From an uncultured Lacinutrix sp. (GTDB lineage Bacteria > Bacteroidota > Bacteroidia > Flavobacteriales > Flavobacteriaceae): a stretch of 64,000 nucleotides of DNA. Location of the stretch: positions 1 through 64,000 of the forward strand of contig NZ_CANMSJ010000006.1 in NCBI RefSeq assembly GCF_947500605.1, given 5' to 3'. The notes below the pieces were generated by a model that was given only the letters and a program-made list of their open reading frames with translations, had not been told where the DNA came from and made no database searches. The translations under genes and the position numbers were made by a program. This document shows, piece by piece, positions 22,655-33,010 of this stretch (its first letter is position 1; each line of letters begins with the position of its first letter).

Positions 22655-25093
22655 ATGAAACTTTTTTCACTATTAACTTTAACGCTTCTAGTTGCATTTC
22701 AAGTTACGGCTCAAGACAAGAAAACATACACTATCGAACGTACTGAAAATTCGCCAAAAATTGATGGAATATTAGACGACGAGGTATGGAAAACAGCACA
22801 AATAGCAACAGATTTTGTAGAATTTAGACCTACCGTTGGCAAAACAATGCCTGAGAATAAGCGCACTGAAGTTAAAATGACTTACGACGACTCTGGCATT
22901 TATATTTCGGCTTATTTATATGATAACCCAGAAGACATGATGAAGCAATTTACGCAGCGTGATGATTTTGGACAGTCAGATTTTTTTGCAGCTATCTTTA
23001 ATCCTAATAACGATGCACAAAACAATACAGAGTTTTTTGTTTTTAGTTCTGGAACACAAGCAGATGCAACCGAAAACCCAACTAGTGGAGAAGATTTTGG
23101 TTGGAATGCTGTTTGGGAAAGCGCAGTTAAAACGGTTGAAGATGGTTGGATAGTTGAAATGAAAATCCCATATAGAGCTTTACGTTTTACACAGCAAGAA
23201 AACCCAACTTGGGGAATCCAGTTTCATAGACATTATAGAGATACACGCGAACAAGCAACTTGGAATGCAGTAGATATTACTAGTGGAGCCGGTATAGGTT
23301 ATTTTAATGGTGAATTAAACGGATTAAAAAATCTAGAACCGCCAACACGTTTAAGTTTTTATCCTTTCGCCTCTTTTGTAGCCGATCGTTTTGATGATAA
23401 TAAAATTAACGACTTTAATGCAGGTTTAGATATAAAATACGGTATTACAGAAAACTTTACATTAGATGCTACATTAATTCCAGATTTCAGCCAAGTTGGT
23501 TTCGACGATGTACAATTAAACTTAGGTCCTTTTGAGCAACAATTTTCTGAGCAACGACAGTTCTTTACAGAAGGAACCGATTTATTTACCAAAGGAAACT
23601 TATTTTATACAAGACGTATTGGTAGTGCTCCAATAGGAGATCCAACGCTAGGAGCTAACGAAGAAATTGATGGCAGATTTCCACAGAAAACAGCATTATT
23701 AAATGCTGTTAAAATTTCTGGAAGAACAAAAAACGGTTTAGGAATTGGCTTTTTTAATGCCATTACCGAAGAAACAGATGTAGATATTTTAAATACAGTA
23801 ACTGGCGAAAAACGAAGCGAAACTGTAGAGCCTATAACAAACTATAATATTCTTGTGGTAGACCAGCAGTTTAACAAAAACTCTTCAATTAGTTTAATTA
23901 ATACCAATGTAACAAGAAATGGATCTGGTTTTAGAGACGCTAATGTAACAGGCTTATTATTCGACGTAAAGAATAAGAAAAACACCTACGGAGCTATTGC
24001 TGAAGTAAAAATGAGTAACATTAATTTATTAGATGGTACACAAACTGGACTTAGTACACGTGCTGGTTTTGGTAAAATAAGCGGAAAATACAACTGGAGC
24101 GTTAGTCATGAATTGGCAGACAAGGATTACGATATTAATGATATGGGAATCCAATTTACAAATAATTACAATAATTTTAGTGCAGATTTTGGTTACCAAA
24201 TTTTTGAACCTACCGAGAAACACAACAACCTTAGCTTTAATGCTTGGACAAACTACAATAGCTTATACAGACCTGGCACTTTTACAGGATTCAATTTTGG
24301 AGGACAGGTTAACGCTGTTGGTAAAAAGAGCTTAATGTCTTATGGTGGTAATTTTAATGTGCAACCTGGTAAACAATTCGATTATTTTGGACCAAGAGTA
24401 GATGGTCGTTATTTTATTACAGAAGACTGGCTAAATACCGGAACTTACATATCTACAAACTACAACAAAACTTTTGCCATAGATATTAACCTTGGTTACG
24501 AAACCTTATTTGAAGAGGAACGAAATTATGAAAGTGTATTTTTTAGCATAAGTCCTAGAGTTAAATTTAACGAGAATTTTATAGTTGTTTATTCTTTTGA
24601 TTGGGATCAAGAACTTAGAGAACGTGGTTTTATCGATTTTATTGGTGACGATATTATTTATGGTCAACGCGACCAAATCACTATAGAAAACAGCATCTCT
24701 ACAAGTTATAATTTTAATGCCATGAATAGCTTAACCTTAAGTTTTAGAAACTATTGGAGTGCTGTACAATATGAAAATAACATTTATGCGTTGGGTGACA
24801 ATGGAAGGTTAAATAGAGACGATAATTACACAAAAGACGATATAGACGATCCAGATGTAAACTTTAGTACTTGGAATTTAAACCTAACTTACTCTTTACA
24901 GTTTGCTCCTGGAAGCTTTTTAACAGCACAATACCGTAACCGTATTTTTAATTATAGTAATGATGGCGCACAAGCTTTTAATGATAGTTTAAAAGATTTA
25001 TTCGACCAACCAAATGGCAATACCTTTTCTCTTAAAATGGTTTACTTTATAGATTATAGTAATTTAAAAAACGTATTTAAAAGAAAATCTTAA
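22655..25093 (+). CDS. DUF5916 outer-membrane protein with CBM9-like N-terminus
   Basis: This 812-residue protein has a signal peptide (LFSLLTLTLLVAFQVTAQ). Residues about 25-220 form a CBM9-like domain (PKIDGILDDEVWKTA, DDSGIYISAYLYD, WIVEMKIPYRALRF), and the rest is a long beta-rich region with alternating aromatic strands typical of an outer-membrane barrel (DUF5916). Such proteins are common in Bacteroidetes and of unsettled function. The lolD-like gene starts about 60 bp downstream. Confidence 0.85.
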   Translation: MKLFSLLTLTLLVAFQVTAQDKKTYTIERTENSPKIDGILDDEVWKTAQIATDFVEFRPTVGKTMPENKRTEVKMTYDDSGIYISAYLYDNPEDMMKQFTQRDDFGQSDFFAAIFNPNNDAQNNTEFFVFSSGTQADATENPTSGEDFGWNAVWESAVKTVEDGWIVEMKIPYRALRFTQQENPTWGIQFHRHYRDTREQATWNAVDITSGAGIGYFNGELNGLKNLEPPTRLSFYPFASFVADRFDDNKINDFNAGLDIKYGITENFTLDATLIPDFSQVGFDDVQLNLGPFEQQFSEQRQFFTEGTDLFTKGNLFYTRRIGSAPIGDPTLGANEEIDGRFPQKTALLNAVKISGRTKNGLGIGFFNAITEETDVDILNTVTGEKRSETVEPITNYNILVVDQQFNKNSSISLINTNVTRNGSGFRDANVTGLLFDVKNKKNTYGAIAEVKMSNINLLDGTQTGLSTRAGFGKISGKYNWSVSHELADKDYDINDMGIQFTNNYNNFSADFGYQIFEPTEKHNNLSFNAWTNYNSLYRPGTFTGFNFGGQVNAVGKKSLMSYGGNFNVQPGKQFDYFGPRVDGRYFITEDWLNTGTYISTNYNKTFAIDINLGYETLFEEERNYESVFFSISPRVKFNENFIVVYSFDWDQELRERGFIDFIGDDIIYGQRDQITIENSISTSYNFNAMNSLTLSFRNYWSAVQYENNIYALGDNGRLNRDDNYTKDDIDDPDVNFSTWNLNLTYSLQFAPGSFLTAQYRNRIFNYSNDGAQAFNDSLKDLFDQPNGNTFSLKMVYFIDYSNLKNVFKRKS

Positions 25094-25152
25094 ACCTTAT
25101 AAAGTTGTACATTACTTTGTAAAGTGGTAATTTCAACTTCTTATTTTTTTAT

Positions 25153-25815
25153 ATGATTAAAGCTGAAAACATCCATAAGTATTACGACGATTTACACGTT
25201 TTAAAAGGAGTAAATGTACACATTAAAAAAGGTGAAGTAGTTTCTATTGTTGGTTCTTCGGGAGCAGGAAAAACAACTTTATTACAAATTTTAGGAACTT
25301 TAGATACCATTTCGAAAACCAATGACTCTTCACTAATAATTAATGGAGAAAACATTAGCTCGCTTTCTGAAAAGCAATTGGCAAAATTTAGAAATGAACA
25401 TATTGGTTTTATTTTTCAGTTTCATCAATTATTGCCAGAATTTACAGCTCTAGAAAACGTATGTATTCCTGCTTTTATAAAAAAAACACCTAAAGCTGAA
25501 GCCACAAAACGTGCAAAAGAATTACTGGACTTCTTAGGTTTATCTCATAGATATAACCACAAACCAAACGAATTGTCTGGTGGAGAACAACAACGTGTTG
25601 CAGTTGCTAGAGCATTAATTAATAACCCTAGTCTTATTTTTGCCGATGAGCCTTCTGGAAACCTAGACAGTGAAAGTGCAGAAAACCTACACAGCTTATT
25701 TTTTAAACTACGCGACGAATTTGGGCAAACCTTTGTTATAGTAACTCATAACGAAGAATTGGCAGATTTAGCAGATAGAAAATTAGTGATGGTAGATGGT
25801 GTTATTAGTAATTAA
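25153..25815 (+). CDS. lolD: LolD-like ABC transporter ATP-binding protein
   Basis: This 220-residue ATPase has Walker [12 protein letters not shown] (about 34-44), a Q-loop in [16 protein letters not shown], signature [15 protein letters not shown], Walker [13 protein letters not shown] and switch His in VTHNEELA. The set matches the MacB/LolD subfamily, which drives lipoprotein release or other envelope extrusion. No permease gene is adjacent, so the partner must be elsewhere. A terminator follows. Confidence 0.88.
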   Translation: MIKAENIHKYYDDLHVLKGVNVHIKKGEVVSIVGSSGAGKTTLLQILGTLDTISKTNDSSLIINGENISSLSEKQLAKFRNEHIGFIFQFHQLLPEFTALENVCIPAFIKKTPKAEATKRAKELLDFLGLSHRYNHKPNELSGGEQQRVAVARALINNPSLIFADEPSGNLDSESAENLHSLFFKLRDEFGQTFVIVTHNEELADLADRKLVMVDGVISN

Positions 25816-25846
25816 CAGATTAATTCAATCCTAATTTTAATAAAAA

Positions 25847-25881
25847 CAAAAGCCCGATAAATTAATTTATCGGGCTTTTTT
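25847..25881. terminator. Bidirectional terminator
   Basis: AAGCCCGATAAAT and ATTTATCGGGCTT form a perfect stem flanked by A and T runs. It lies between the convergent lolD and mtaB genes. Confidence 0.9.
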
Positions 25882-25927
25882 ATACACTTGTTTAAGCTAA
25901 TATAGTAGTCTATAATTGCTCTATGTT

Positions 25928-27262
25928 TTATGCAAATACTGTTTCAAAATCAAACCTTACTAAACCATCATCATCTATATTAGTAAGCTTTACTTGATGT
26001 AATGTATTCACAAGTTCTGGATTCCATGGTGCTTTTACTTTTACATAGTTTTCTGTAAAACCATGTATATAACCTTCTTTATTATCGCTTTCGAATAAAA
26101 CAGTTCTAGAAGTTCCAATCTGCTTTTCGTAAAAGGCACGACGCATTTTTGTGCTTAATCCTCTTAACATTTTACTACGCTTACTTCTAACGTTTTTAGG
26201 CACAACGTTTTCAAAACTTGCAGCCTCTGTGTTATCTCTTTCAGAATATGTAAATACATGTAAATAAGAAATATCTAATGTATTTAAAAAGTTATATGTT
26301 TCTAAAAAATGCTCTTCTGTTTCTCCTGGAAAGCCAACAATTACATCAACTCCAATACAAGCATGTGGCATTACTTCGTTAATTTTAGCAACACGGTCTA
26401 CATACAATTCGCGCATATAACGACGTTTCATTAACTTTAAAATATCATTATGCCCACTTTGTAATGGAATGTGGAAATGCGGTACAAAAGCTCTAGATTT
26501 ACTTACAACGTCTATGGTTTCGTTTTTAAGTAAATTTGGCTCTATAGAAGAGATACGAAGTCGTTCTATTCCCTCTACTTTATCTAATGCTTGTACTAGC
26601 TCTAAAAAGGTATGTTCATGCTTTTTATTACCAAACTCTCCTTTTCCATAGTCACCAATATTAACACCAGTTAAAACGATTTCTTTAATACCTTTTGCAG
26701 AAATTTCTTTTGCATTATTAAGTACACTTTCTAATTCATCACTTCTAGATATACCTCTTGCCAAAGGTATTGTACAATAAGTACATTTATAGTCGCAACC
26801 ATCTTGTACTTTTAAGAAAGCGCGAGTTCTGTCTCCTATAGAATAACTCCCAACATAGAAATCGGCATCATTAATATCGCAAGAATGTACTTCTCCAAAA
26901 TCGTTTTTAGATAAATCGTTTAGGTAGTCTGTAATCTTAAATTTTTCGGTTGCACCAAGTACTAAATCCACGCCATTAACATCTGCTAATTCCTGTGGTT
27001 TTAACTGCGCATAACAGCCAACTGCTGCTACAAAAGCATCTGAATTTGCTTTTTGAGCTTGTTTTACTATGGTTTTAAAACGCTTATCGGCATTTTCTGT
27101 TACAGAACAAGTGTTTATGACATAAATATCGGCAGTCTCAGAAAAGTCTACGCGTTCGAAACCTTCATCTTTAAAATTTCTAGCTATTGTAGAAGTTTCA
27201 GAAAAATTAAGCTTACAACCTAAGGTGTAAAATGCGACTTTCTTTTTTGTATTTACTGGCAA
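25928..27262 (-). CDS. mtaB: tRNA t6A37 methylthiotransferase MtaB
   Basis: This 444-residue radical SAM enzyme adds a methylthio group to t6A37 of tRNA. The N-terminal UPF0004 domain has TLGCKLNFSET and NTCSVTENADKR cysteines. The radical SAM cluster is CDYKCTYCTIPLARG. Also visible are GVDVIVGFPGETEEHF and a C-terminal TRAM-like segment. The predicted start is a TTG giving MPVNTKKK, and no ATG is available nearby. It is a stand-alone gene. Confidence 0.93.
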   Translation of the reverse strand: MPVNTKKKVAFYTLGCKLNFSETSTIARNFKDEGFERVDFSETADIYVINTCSVTENADKRFKTIVKQAQKANSDAFVAAVGCYAQLKPQELADVNGVDLVLGATEKFKITDYLNDLSKNDFGEVHSCDINDADFYVGSYSIGDRTRAFLKVQDGCDYKCTYCTIPLARGISRSDELESVLNNAKEISAKGIKEIVLTGVNIGDYGKGEFGNKKHEHTFLELVQALDKVEGIERLRISSIEPNLLKNETIDVVSKSRAFVPHFHIPLQSGHNDILKLMKRRYMRELYVDRVAKINEVMPHACIGVDVIVGFPGETEEHFLETYNFLNTLDISYLHVFTYSERDNTEAASFENVVPKNVRSKRSKMLRGLSTKMRRAFYEKQIGTSRTVLFESDNKEGYIHGFTENYVKVKAPWNPELVNTLHQVKLTNIDDDGLVRFDFETVFA

Positions 27263-27367
27263 AATTTAAGTTTATTATTAAATTGGTATTATATTTACTT
27301 CTTACTTTAATTTAAGGTTGCAAATTTAAGTAATTGTTTGCAAGTAAGTTTATAAGTACTTTAAAAT

Positions 27368-28963
27368 ATGACAAAATACTTACTATTTTCTTTAATAACT
27401 ATTCTTGTTTTTTCCTGCGGAAATAATAACGATGATAAAAATCTAAACCAAGTATTTAGATATAATGAGCATAAAAACATTGGCTCGTTAGATCCTGCTT
27501 TTGCAAAAGACAATGCCGATATTTGGGCTGTAAACCAATTATTTAATGGTTTAGTACAAATGGATAATGCTTTAAATGTACAACCAAGTATCGCTAAAAG
27601 TTGGACTATTTCTCAAGATGCACTTACCTACTCTTTTTCGCTTAGAGACGATGTTTACTTTCATAAACACAAATTGTTTGGAAAAGATTCTACCCGTGCT
27701 GTAAAAGCTTCAGATTTTGAATATAGTTTTAATAGACTTATCGATAAAAAGATAGCATCTTCAGGACGATGGGTTTTAAATAAAGTTGATCATTTTTCTG
27801 CAGAAAACGATAGTACTTTTACTATTAAATTAAAGCAGCCTTTTCCTGCATTTCTAGGATTATTAACCATGAAATATTGCTCTGTAGTACCAAAAGAAAT
27901 TGTAGCGCATTATGGTACAGATTTTAGAGCAAACCCAATTGGAACTGGTCCTTTTAAATTTAAACGATGGGAAGAAAACATTAAACTGGTTTTTAGAAAG
28001 AATATTAATTATTTTGAAAAAGATAACAACGGAAACAGCTTACCTTACTTAGAGGCTGTTGCTATTACCTTTTTACCAGATAAACAAAGTGAGTTTTTAC
28101 AGTTTATTCAAGGCAATTTAGATTTTTTAAATTCTTTAGATGCCTCTTATCAAGATGATATTTTAACAAGTAAAGGAGAATTAAGAGCTAAATACGAAGC
28201 TAATGTTAATATGATTCGTGGTCCTTATTTAAACACCGAATATTTAGCATTTTATATGGATTCTGAAGCTTCAGAAATGCAATCTAAGTTAATTAGACAA
28301 GCTGTGAATTTTGGTTTTGACAGACAAAAAATGATGACTTACTTACGTAACGGTATTGGTATACCAGCAAATGGTGGTTTTATCCCTAAAGGGCTACCAG
28401 GTTACAATGCCAATATTGGTTATACTTACAACCCAGAGCAATCTAAAGCACTTATAAATCAATTTAAAGAAGAGACTGGTAATAATTCTCCAGAATTAAC
28501 CATTACAACCACAAGTAACTATTTAAACTTTTGCGAATATATACAAAGAGAGTTGCAAAAAACGGGATTAATAGTTAACGTAGATGTTATTCCTGCATCT
28601 ACTTTAAAAGGTGCTAAGGCAAATGGTAAACTCGATTTATTTAGAGCCAGTTGGGTTGCAGATTATCCAGATGCTCAAAACTACTTATCTCTTTTTTATA
28701 GTGAAAATTTTGCGCCTAATGGTCCGAATTACACTCATTTTAAAAGTGTTAACTTTAATGCTTTGTATACACAATCTTTTTCTGAAACTAATTCTAAAGC
28801 CAGAGAAACCCTATATACTAAAATGGATAGTATAGTAATGCAAGCGGCTCCAATAGTTCCTTTGTATTATGATGAAGTGGTTAGATTTACACAAAACAAT
28901 GTAAAGAATTTAGGCATAAACCCTATAAATATGTTAGAATTAAAACAGGTTAGGAAAGAATAA
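27368..28963 (+). CDS. Peptide ABC transporter substrate-binding lipoprotein (family 5)
   Basis: This 531-residue protein has lipobox LVFSCGNN (Cys at about residue 17). Family 5 solute-binding features include IGSLDPAFAKDNADIWAVNQ, the VKASDFEYSF motif, GTGPFKF, and a C-terminal RETLYTKMDSIVMQAAPIVP. It should bind oligopeptides or similar solutes in the periplasm. No permease or ATPase genes are adjacent. Its last 14 bp overlap the 3' end of a convergent gene. Confidence 0.88.
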   Translation: MTKYLLFSLITILVFSCGNNNDDKNLNQVFRYNEHKNIGSLDPAFAKDNADIWAVNQLFNGLVQMDNALNVQPSIAKSWTISQDALTYSFSLRDDVYFHKHKLFGKDSTRAVKASDFEYSFNRLIDKKIASSGRWVLNKVDHFSAENDSTFTIKLKQPFPAFLGLLTMKYCSVVPKEIVAHYGTDFRANPIGTGPFKFKRWEENIKLVFRKNINYFEKDNNGNSLPYLEAVAITFLPDKQSEFLQFIQGNLDFLNSLDASYQDDILTSKGELRAKYEANVNMIRGPYLNTEYLAFYMDSEASEMQSKLIRQAVNFGFDRQKMMTYLRNGIGIPANGGFIPKGLPGYNANIGYTYNPEQSKALINQFKEETGNNSPELTITTTSNYLNFCEYIQRELQKTGLIVNVDVIPASTLKGAKANGKLDLFRASWVADYPDAQNYLSLFYSENFAPNGPNYTHFKSVNFNALYTQSFSETNSKARETLYTKMDSIVMQAAPIVPLYYDEVVRFTQNNVKNLGINPINMLELKQVRKE

Positions 28964-29669
28964 CATCTCTCTTAATCGCTTTACTTTTTTCTTTACTTTT
29001 CTCTTCAACTAAGCCCATAATAATAAAGTATTGCGACAAACCGTAAAACAGCATTATTAAAAACTTTTGATAAGGGAATTCTTCATAATAAAAAGATTGT
29101 ATTACAGAAATACTATCGCATAGAATAGCAAAAGTTACACCTATTAAAACAGTATAATAACTTCTTTTGTTTACATCTCCTTTTCTTAAATATGCAAACA
29201 ACATAACGATTAAGCATGAAAACAAATAAAGCAATGTAGGAAAGAAAAAAGCACCTAATTTATTTAATACTAATACCATAATAAAAACCATATATGCAAA
29301 GCATAAAATAAAAAACGGCAGTAATTTAAAAACATTAAAATCGCGTTGGTTAGAAAAGCACTTAGCATAACATAATTTACCTATCATTAATAAAATAAGT
29401 CCCAAAATATAAATTGGGATAATTTTATAAAAAATTAATAGTATATCTCCAATTAAAAAACTCAGTAAAGCAACAATAATATAATGCCAGTTCTCTTGTG
29501 TTTTACTGTTATTAACTATAAAGAAATATAAAAGAGACAAAACAATAAGTGGTTTTGTAATTAATCTATACGGTACAGCTTCTAAGTTTAACTTTACATA
29601 AATATCTAGAGATAGAAATATAAAAAATAATATAGAAAAGTAAATTTTGTTGGTGAATACAATTTTCAT
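28950..29669 (-). CDS. YhhN-like membrane protein, paralog 3
   Basis: This 239-residue protein has about eight membrane helices. Elements typical of the YhhN/TMEM86 family include YRLITKPLIVLSLL near the N-terminus, FLIGDILL, AYLRKGDVNKRSYYTVLIG and a C-terminal MLFYGLSQYFIIMGL. Some family members are lysoplasmalogenases, but activity here is not shown. It is the last of three tandem paralogs that share the helix pattern and the AYLR-x-x-DVN motif, which points to local duplication. Confidence 0.72.
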   Translation of the reverse strand: MKIVFTNKIYFSILFFIFLSLDIYVKLNLEAVPYRLITKPLIVLSLLYFFIVNNSKTQENWHYIIVALLSFLIGDILLIFYKIIPIYILGLILLMIGKLCYAKCFSNQRDFNVFKLLPFFILCFAYMVFIMVLVLNKLGAFFFPTLLYLFSCLIVMLFAYLRKGDVNKRSYYTVLIGVTFAILCDSISVIQSFYYEEFPYQKFLIMLFYGLSQYFIIMGLVEEKSKEKSKAIKRDVILS

Positions 29670-29697
29670 AATAGCGATATGAGCAATAAGTTTTAAC

Positions 29698-30414
29698 CTA
29701 TAATTTAATTTTTATTAGTTCTTCTTCAATAGTCTTCTTTTCAATTAAAATACCATAAACAATTAAAAACTGTCCTATTCCATAGAATAGCATAACCGAA
29801 ATATCTTGAAATGGAAGAGAAATATAGTAAGTTTTTATGCCCATAATAATCTCGGAGAGTATTAAAAAAAACATCGATAGCATAACAAGGTTATAACTCT
29901 TAGCATTAACATCATTCTTTCTTAAATACGCAAACAGGCTTAATAATAAGGAAATAAAAAAGTAAATTAAAACAGGTATAAAAAAGACACCTAATCCTTT
30001 ATAAATAAGAAAAAAAACGGAAACCATTAAAATAAAACTTCCTGTTAAAAATGGTAATAATCGTGCTAATTTAAAATCCCTTTTATTTGTAAAACGTATG
30101 CAATACATTGCCTTACCTAAAATAAAAAATAGCATTCCAAAAATAAATCTAAAATTATTTACGTGATTGATTACCGCAATACTTGCAATCCAAAATAAAA
30201 ATAAAGCAATTAATGTATAATAATGTTTTCTTTCTTTATTCAATTTCTGATTTTTCAAATAAAAAACGATTAACAAAATCATTAATAAAGACTTAGTTAT
30301 ATACCTATATGGAACAGTTTCTAGGTTAAGTTTTCCCCAAAGATCTATTACTAAAGCTAGAAAATAGACAATAGTAAAATATGGTTTCTTAATATTAAGT
30401 AGGTTATCAAGCAT
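29698..30414 (-). CDS. YhhN-like membrane protein, paralog 2
   Basis: This 238-residue protein has about eight helices and is the middle paralog. The N-terminal LNLETVPYRYITKSLLMILL is close to paralog 3. The GD of the second helix pair, present in both neighbours, is replaced (FLFWIASIAVINHV). AYLRKNDVNAKSY and MLFYGIGQFLIVYGIL are kept. The change suggests relaxed or altered function. Confidence 0.7.
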   Translation of the reverse strand: MLDNLLNIKKPYFTIVYFLALVIDLWGKLNLETVPYRYITKSLLMILLIVFYLKNQKLNKERKHYYTLIALFLFWIASIAVINHVNNFRFIFGMLFFILGKAMYCIRFTNKRDFKLARLLPFLTGSFILMVSVFFLIYKGLGVFFIPVLIYFFISLLLSLFAYLRKNDVNAKSYNLVMLSMFFLILSEIIMGIKTYYISLPFQDISVMLFYGIGQFLIVYGILIEKKTIEEELIKIKL

Positions 30415-30476
30415 TTGGGGAGCTCTAATATTATTTATTAATATTTTCTGTTTTAAATTAAACTAGTTTTAAATTA

Positions 30477-31226
30477 TTATACACTTATTTTCACTGCATT
30501 CTTATTCTCTTTTAAAATACCTAAAACAATTAAGTATTGCGCTAAGCAATAAAAAAACATAACTGTTATTTTATTGTACGCTATTAATGGATTATAAAAC
30601 ATTTTAAGGATGTTAATACTATCGGCAATCATAAATGCAATAACTCCAAATATTACTAGCCAAAAGCTAATAACATTAACCTCTCCTCTTCTTAAATAAG
30701 CAAATTGCATTATTAACATTGCAACAAACAAATAGATAAGTAATGGTATAAAATATTGACCTAAGTTATTATATACTATAGACATAATAATACTCATGTA
30801 AATAAAACAGAAAAGTAAAAAAGGAATTAGTTTAATAATATTAAAATCTTCTTTATTTAAAAACCGAATAGAGTAGCAAATTTTGGCAACAATAAATAAA
30901 AGGGAAGCGATAATAAAGTATACCATATTACCATTATTACCTGAAATGAAGAAAAAGTCTCCAAAAAGAAATAGGCATAGCGCTGCTATAACTAAGTTTT
31001 TTTTATCACTATCTTTTTGTTTAGTGTTAAAAAGAAAAAAAAGTAATAAGCTTAAACTTAATAATATTTTCGAGAAATATCTATAAAAATATAAAGTATC
31101 ATTATTCTTAAAAAAGGCATCTAAAAGATATAAACCTAAGTATAGAATTGAAAATCTAAGTGTGGTTTTAAAAATGAGTTTCATATTGGTAATTGCGATA
31201 CCGAATATAAACTTTAAATTTAACAA
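30477..31226 (-). CDS. YhhN-like membrane protein, paralog 1
   Basis: This 249-residue protein is the first of three tandem paralogs. The frame opens at 31226, and an internal Met (MKLIFKTTLRF, codon 16) is another plausible start. Helices and motifs are like its neighbours: FLFGDFFFI, AYLRRGEVNVISFWLV and MFFYCLAQYLIVLGIL. The three genes are about 30-60 bp apart and probably form one operon. Confidence 0.7.
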   Translation of the reverse strand: MLNLKFIFGIAITNMKLIFKTTLRFSILYLGLYLLDAFFKNNDTLYFYRYFSKILLSLSLLLFFLFNTKQKDSDKKNLVIAALCLFLFGDFFFISGNNGNMVYFIIASLLFIVAKICYSIRFLNKEDFNIIKLIPFLLFCFIYMSIIMSIVYNNLGQYFIPLLIYLFVAMLIMQFAYLRRGEVNVISFWLVIFGVIAFMIADSINILKMFYNPLIAYNKITVMFFYCLAQYLIVLGILKENKNAVKISV

Positions 31227-31281
31227 TTAAAGACTTACAAAAAAAATCTTTAATAGCTCATTACCAAGTATTAAAATAATT

Positions 31282-32457
31282 TTACTCTCTTCTAAATCTT
31301 TTGGTTTCTTCAAAAACATGTTCTAGAATAGATTGATCTGCTTCTGTAAACTCAAGTCCTCTTCTAGACATTACAACTTTACAAACCTCGAAAGCTTTTT
31401 TAGTTAAATAAGTAGTAAAACCACTGCTTCCTCCCCAACTGTAACTTGGTACAAAATTTCGAGGAAAACCACTTCCAAAAATATTAGCATTAACACCTAT
31501 AACTGTACCTGTATTAAACATAGTATTAATACCACATTTACTATGGTCTCCCATCATTAAGCCACAAAATTGCAATCCTGTTTTAGCAAAACCTTCTGTA
31601 TCATAATCCCAAAGTCTTACTTCGGCATAATTATTTTTAAGGTTAGAATTATTTGTATCTGCACCTAAATTACACCACTCTCCTATTACAGAATTTCCTA
31701 AAAAACCATCATGTCCTTTATTTGAATAGCCAAATAAAACAGAATTATTAACCTCTCCACCTACTTTACTATGCGGACCAATAGTAGTTGCTCCATAAAT
31801 TTTTGTAGCCAACTTTAAAGTTGCATTATCACACAAAGCTAGCGGTCCACGAACCACACTGCCTTCCATAATTTCTGCATCTTTACCTATATAAATAGGA
31901 CCTGTACTTGCATTTAGTGTTGCAAATTCAAGCTTTGCACCTTCTTCAATAAAAATATTTTCTGGAGCAATTATATTATTAGATTTTGGTATTGGCTGTG
32001 ATTCTCTATCCTTAGTAAGTAATTCGAAATCCTGCGCAATAGCTTCGCCATTTTTAGAAAAGATATCCCAAGTATGTTCTATTGTAATAACATCTTCGTT
32101 ATACTCAATAGCACCAAATGTTTCTAAATCTATATCTTCTTGATCTTCTTCTGTATAAAAAGCAATAACTTCTTCATCTTTAAAGATCGCTTCATTCTTT
32201 TTTAGGCTCTTAATTTTATCAACTAAAGTTTCTGTTGGTAAAAAAGACGCATTAATCATTACATTAGCTTCTAGCTCCACCATTGGCCATTTCTCAGACA
32301 AATAATCTTCTGTTACTGTTGTTGTAGTAGCTAGTAAATGCTTTTCCCATTTTTCGCGAATGGTTAAAATACCTACTCTAATATCTGCAACTGGTCTTGT
32401 ATAAGTAAATGGTAATAATTGATTTCTTGCTGGACCGTCAAAGAGAATGTAATTCAT
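31282..32457 (-). CDS. GlmU-like sugar nucleotidyltransferase family protein
   Basis: This 391-residue protein opens with MNYILFDGPARNQLLPFTYT and RPVADIRVGILTIREKW, the hallmark of the Bacteroidetes GlmU-family proteins. The C-terminal half is a hexapeptide-type left-handed beta helix (EDAEIMEGSVVRGPLALCDN-like repeats, TTIGPHSKVGGEV, GEWCNLGADTNNSNL). The N-terminal domain is shorter and divergent compared with true GlmU, so the exact substrate is uncertain. It is probably cytoplasmic, in cell-wall or polysaccharide precursor metabolism. Confidence 0.85.
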   Translation of the reverse strand: MNYILFDGPARNQLLPFTYTRPVADIRVGILTIREKWEKHLLATTTTVTEDYLSEKWPMVELEANVMINASFLPTETLVDKIKSLKKNEAIFKDEEVIAFYTEEDQEDIDLETFGAIEYNEDVITIEHTWDIFSKNGEAIAQDFELLTKDRESQPIPKSNNIIAPENIFIEEGAKLEFATLNASTGPIYIGKDAEIMEGSVVRGPLALCDNATLKLATKIYGATTIGPHSKVGGEVNNSVLFGYSNKGHDGFLGNSVIGEWCNLGADTNNSNLKNNYAEVRLWDYDTEGFAKTGLQFCGLMMGDHSKCGINTMFNTGTVIGVNANIFGSGFPRNFVPSYSWGGSSGFTTYLTKKAFEVCKVVMSRRGLEFTEADQSILEHVFEETKRFRRE

Positions 32458-32546
32458 TTTAAATTTTATAGTTTAAAGCTTAGAGTTGTATTAGTAAACC
32501 TCTAAAAACTTAAGGTTATAACAAAAATAACATAATTGTAGAAAAC

Positions 32547-32580
32547 AAAAAAGCCTTTCATTTTATATGAAAGGCTTTTT
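32547..32580. terminator. Terminator after rpmE2
   Basis: AAAAAGCCTTTCAT-TTTAT-ATGAAAGGCTTTTT is a perfect stem flanked by T/A runs. It lies between rpmE2 and the GlmU-like gene. Confidence 0.88.
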
Positions 32581-32598
32581 AATATGCTGTAGGCCAAA

Positions 32599-32850
32599 TT
32601 ATTTTTTAAATTTAGCGTATTTGTTTTTGAATTTATCAATACGTCCTGCTGTATCAATTAATTTAGATTTACCTGTGTAAAATGGGTGAGACGTTCTAGA
32701 GATCTCCATTTTAACTACTGGATACTCAACACCATCTACCTCGATAGTTTCACTTGTATTTGCTGTAGATTTTGTTAAAAATACGTCTTCGTTAGACATA
32801 TCTTTAAATGCTACTAGTCTATAATTTTCTGGATGTATACCTTTTTTCAT
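32599..32850 (-). CDS. rpmE2: 50S ribosomal protein L31 type B
   Basis: This 83-residue protein starts from the ATG at 32850 ([20 protein letters not shown]). The frame is open upstream, but L31 proteins start here. [20 protein letters not shown] and [10 protein letters not shown] are diagnostic. It lacks the zinc-binding cysteines of type A, so it is the zinc-independent form. Confidence 0.95.
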   Translation of the reverse strand: MKKGIHPENYRLVAFKDMSNEDVFLTKSTANTSETIEVDGVEYPVVKMEISRTSHPFYTGKSKLIDTAGRIDKFKNKYAKFKK

Positions 32851-32962
32851 CGCTTTATGCTTTAATTGTATTCTAAATTCGAGGTGCAAATTTAATCATT
32901 TTTTGCAAACACACACTATTTTTTAAAAAAAATAATTTAAACTTATTTCTGTAACGTTTTTT

Positions 32963-32970
32963 TATCTTTG
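32963..32970 (+). promoter_or_regulatory. -7 box of the DUF4199 gene
   Basis: TATCTTTG matches TAnnTTTG and lies about 40 bp before the ATG at 33011. A clear -33 TTTG was not found. Confidence 0.45.
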
Positions 32971-33010
32971 GCTACTAACTAAATATAACAAACTAATAAA
33001 CTACAAAAAT

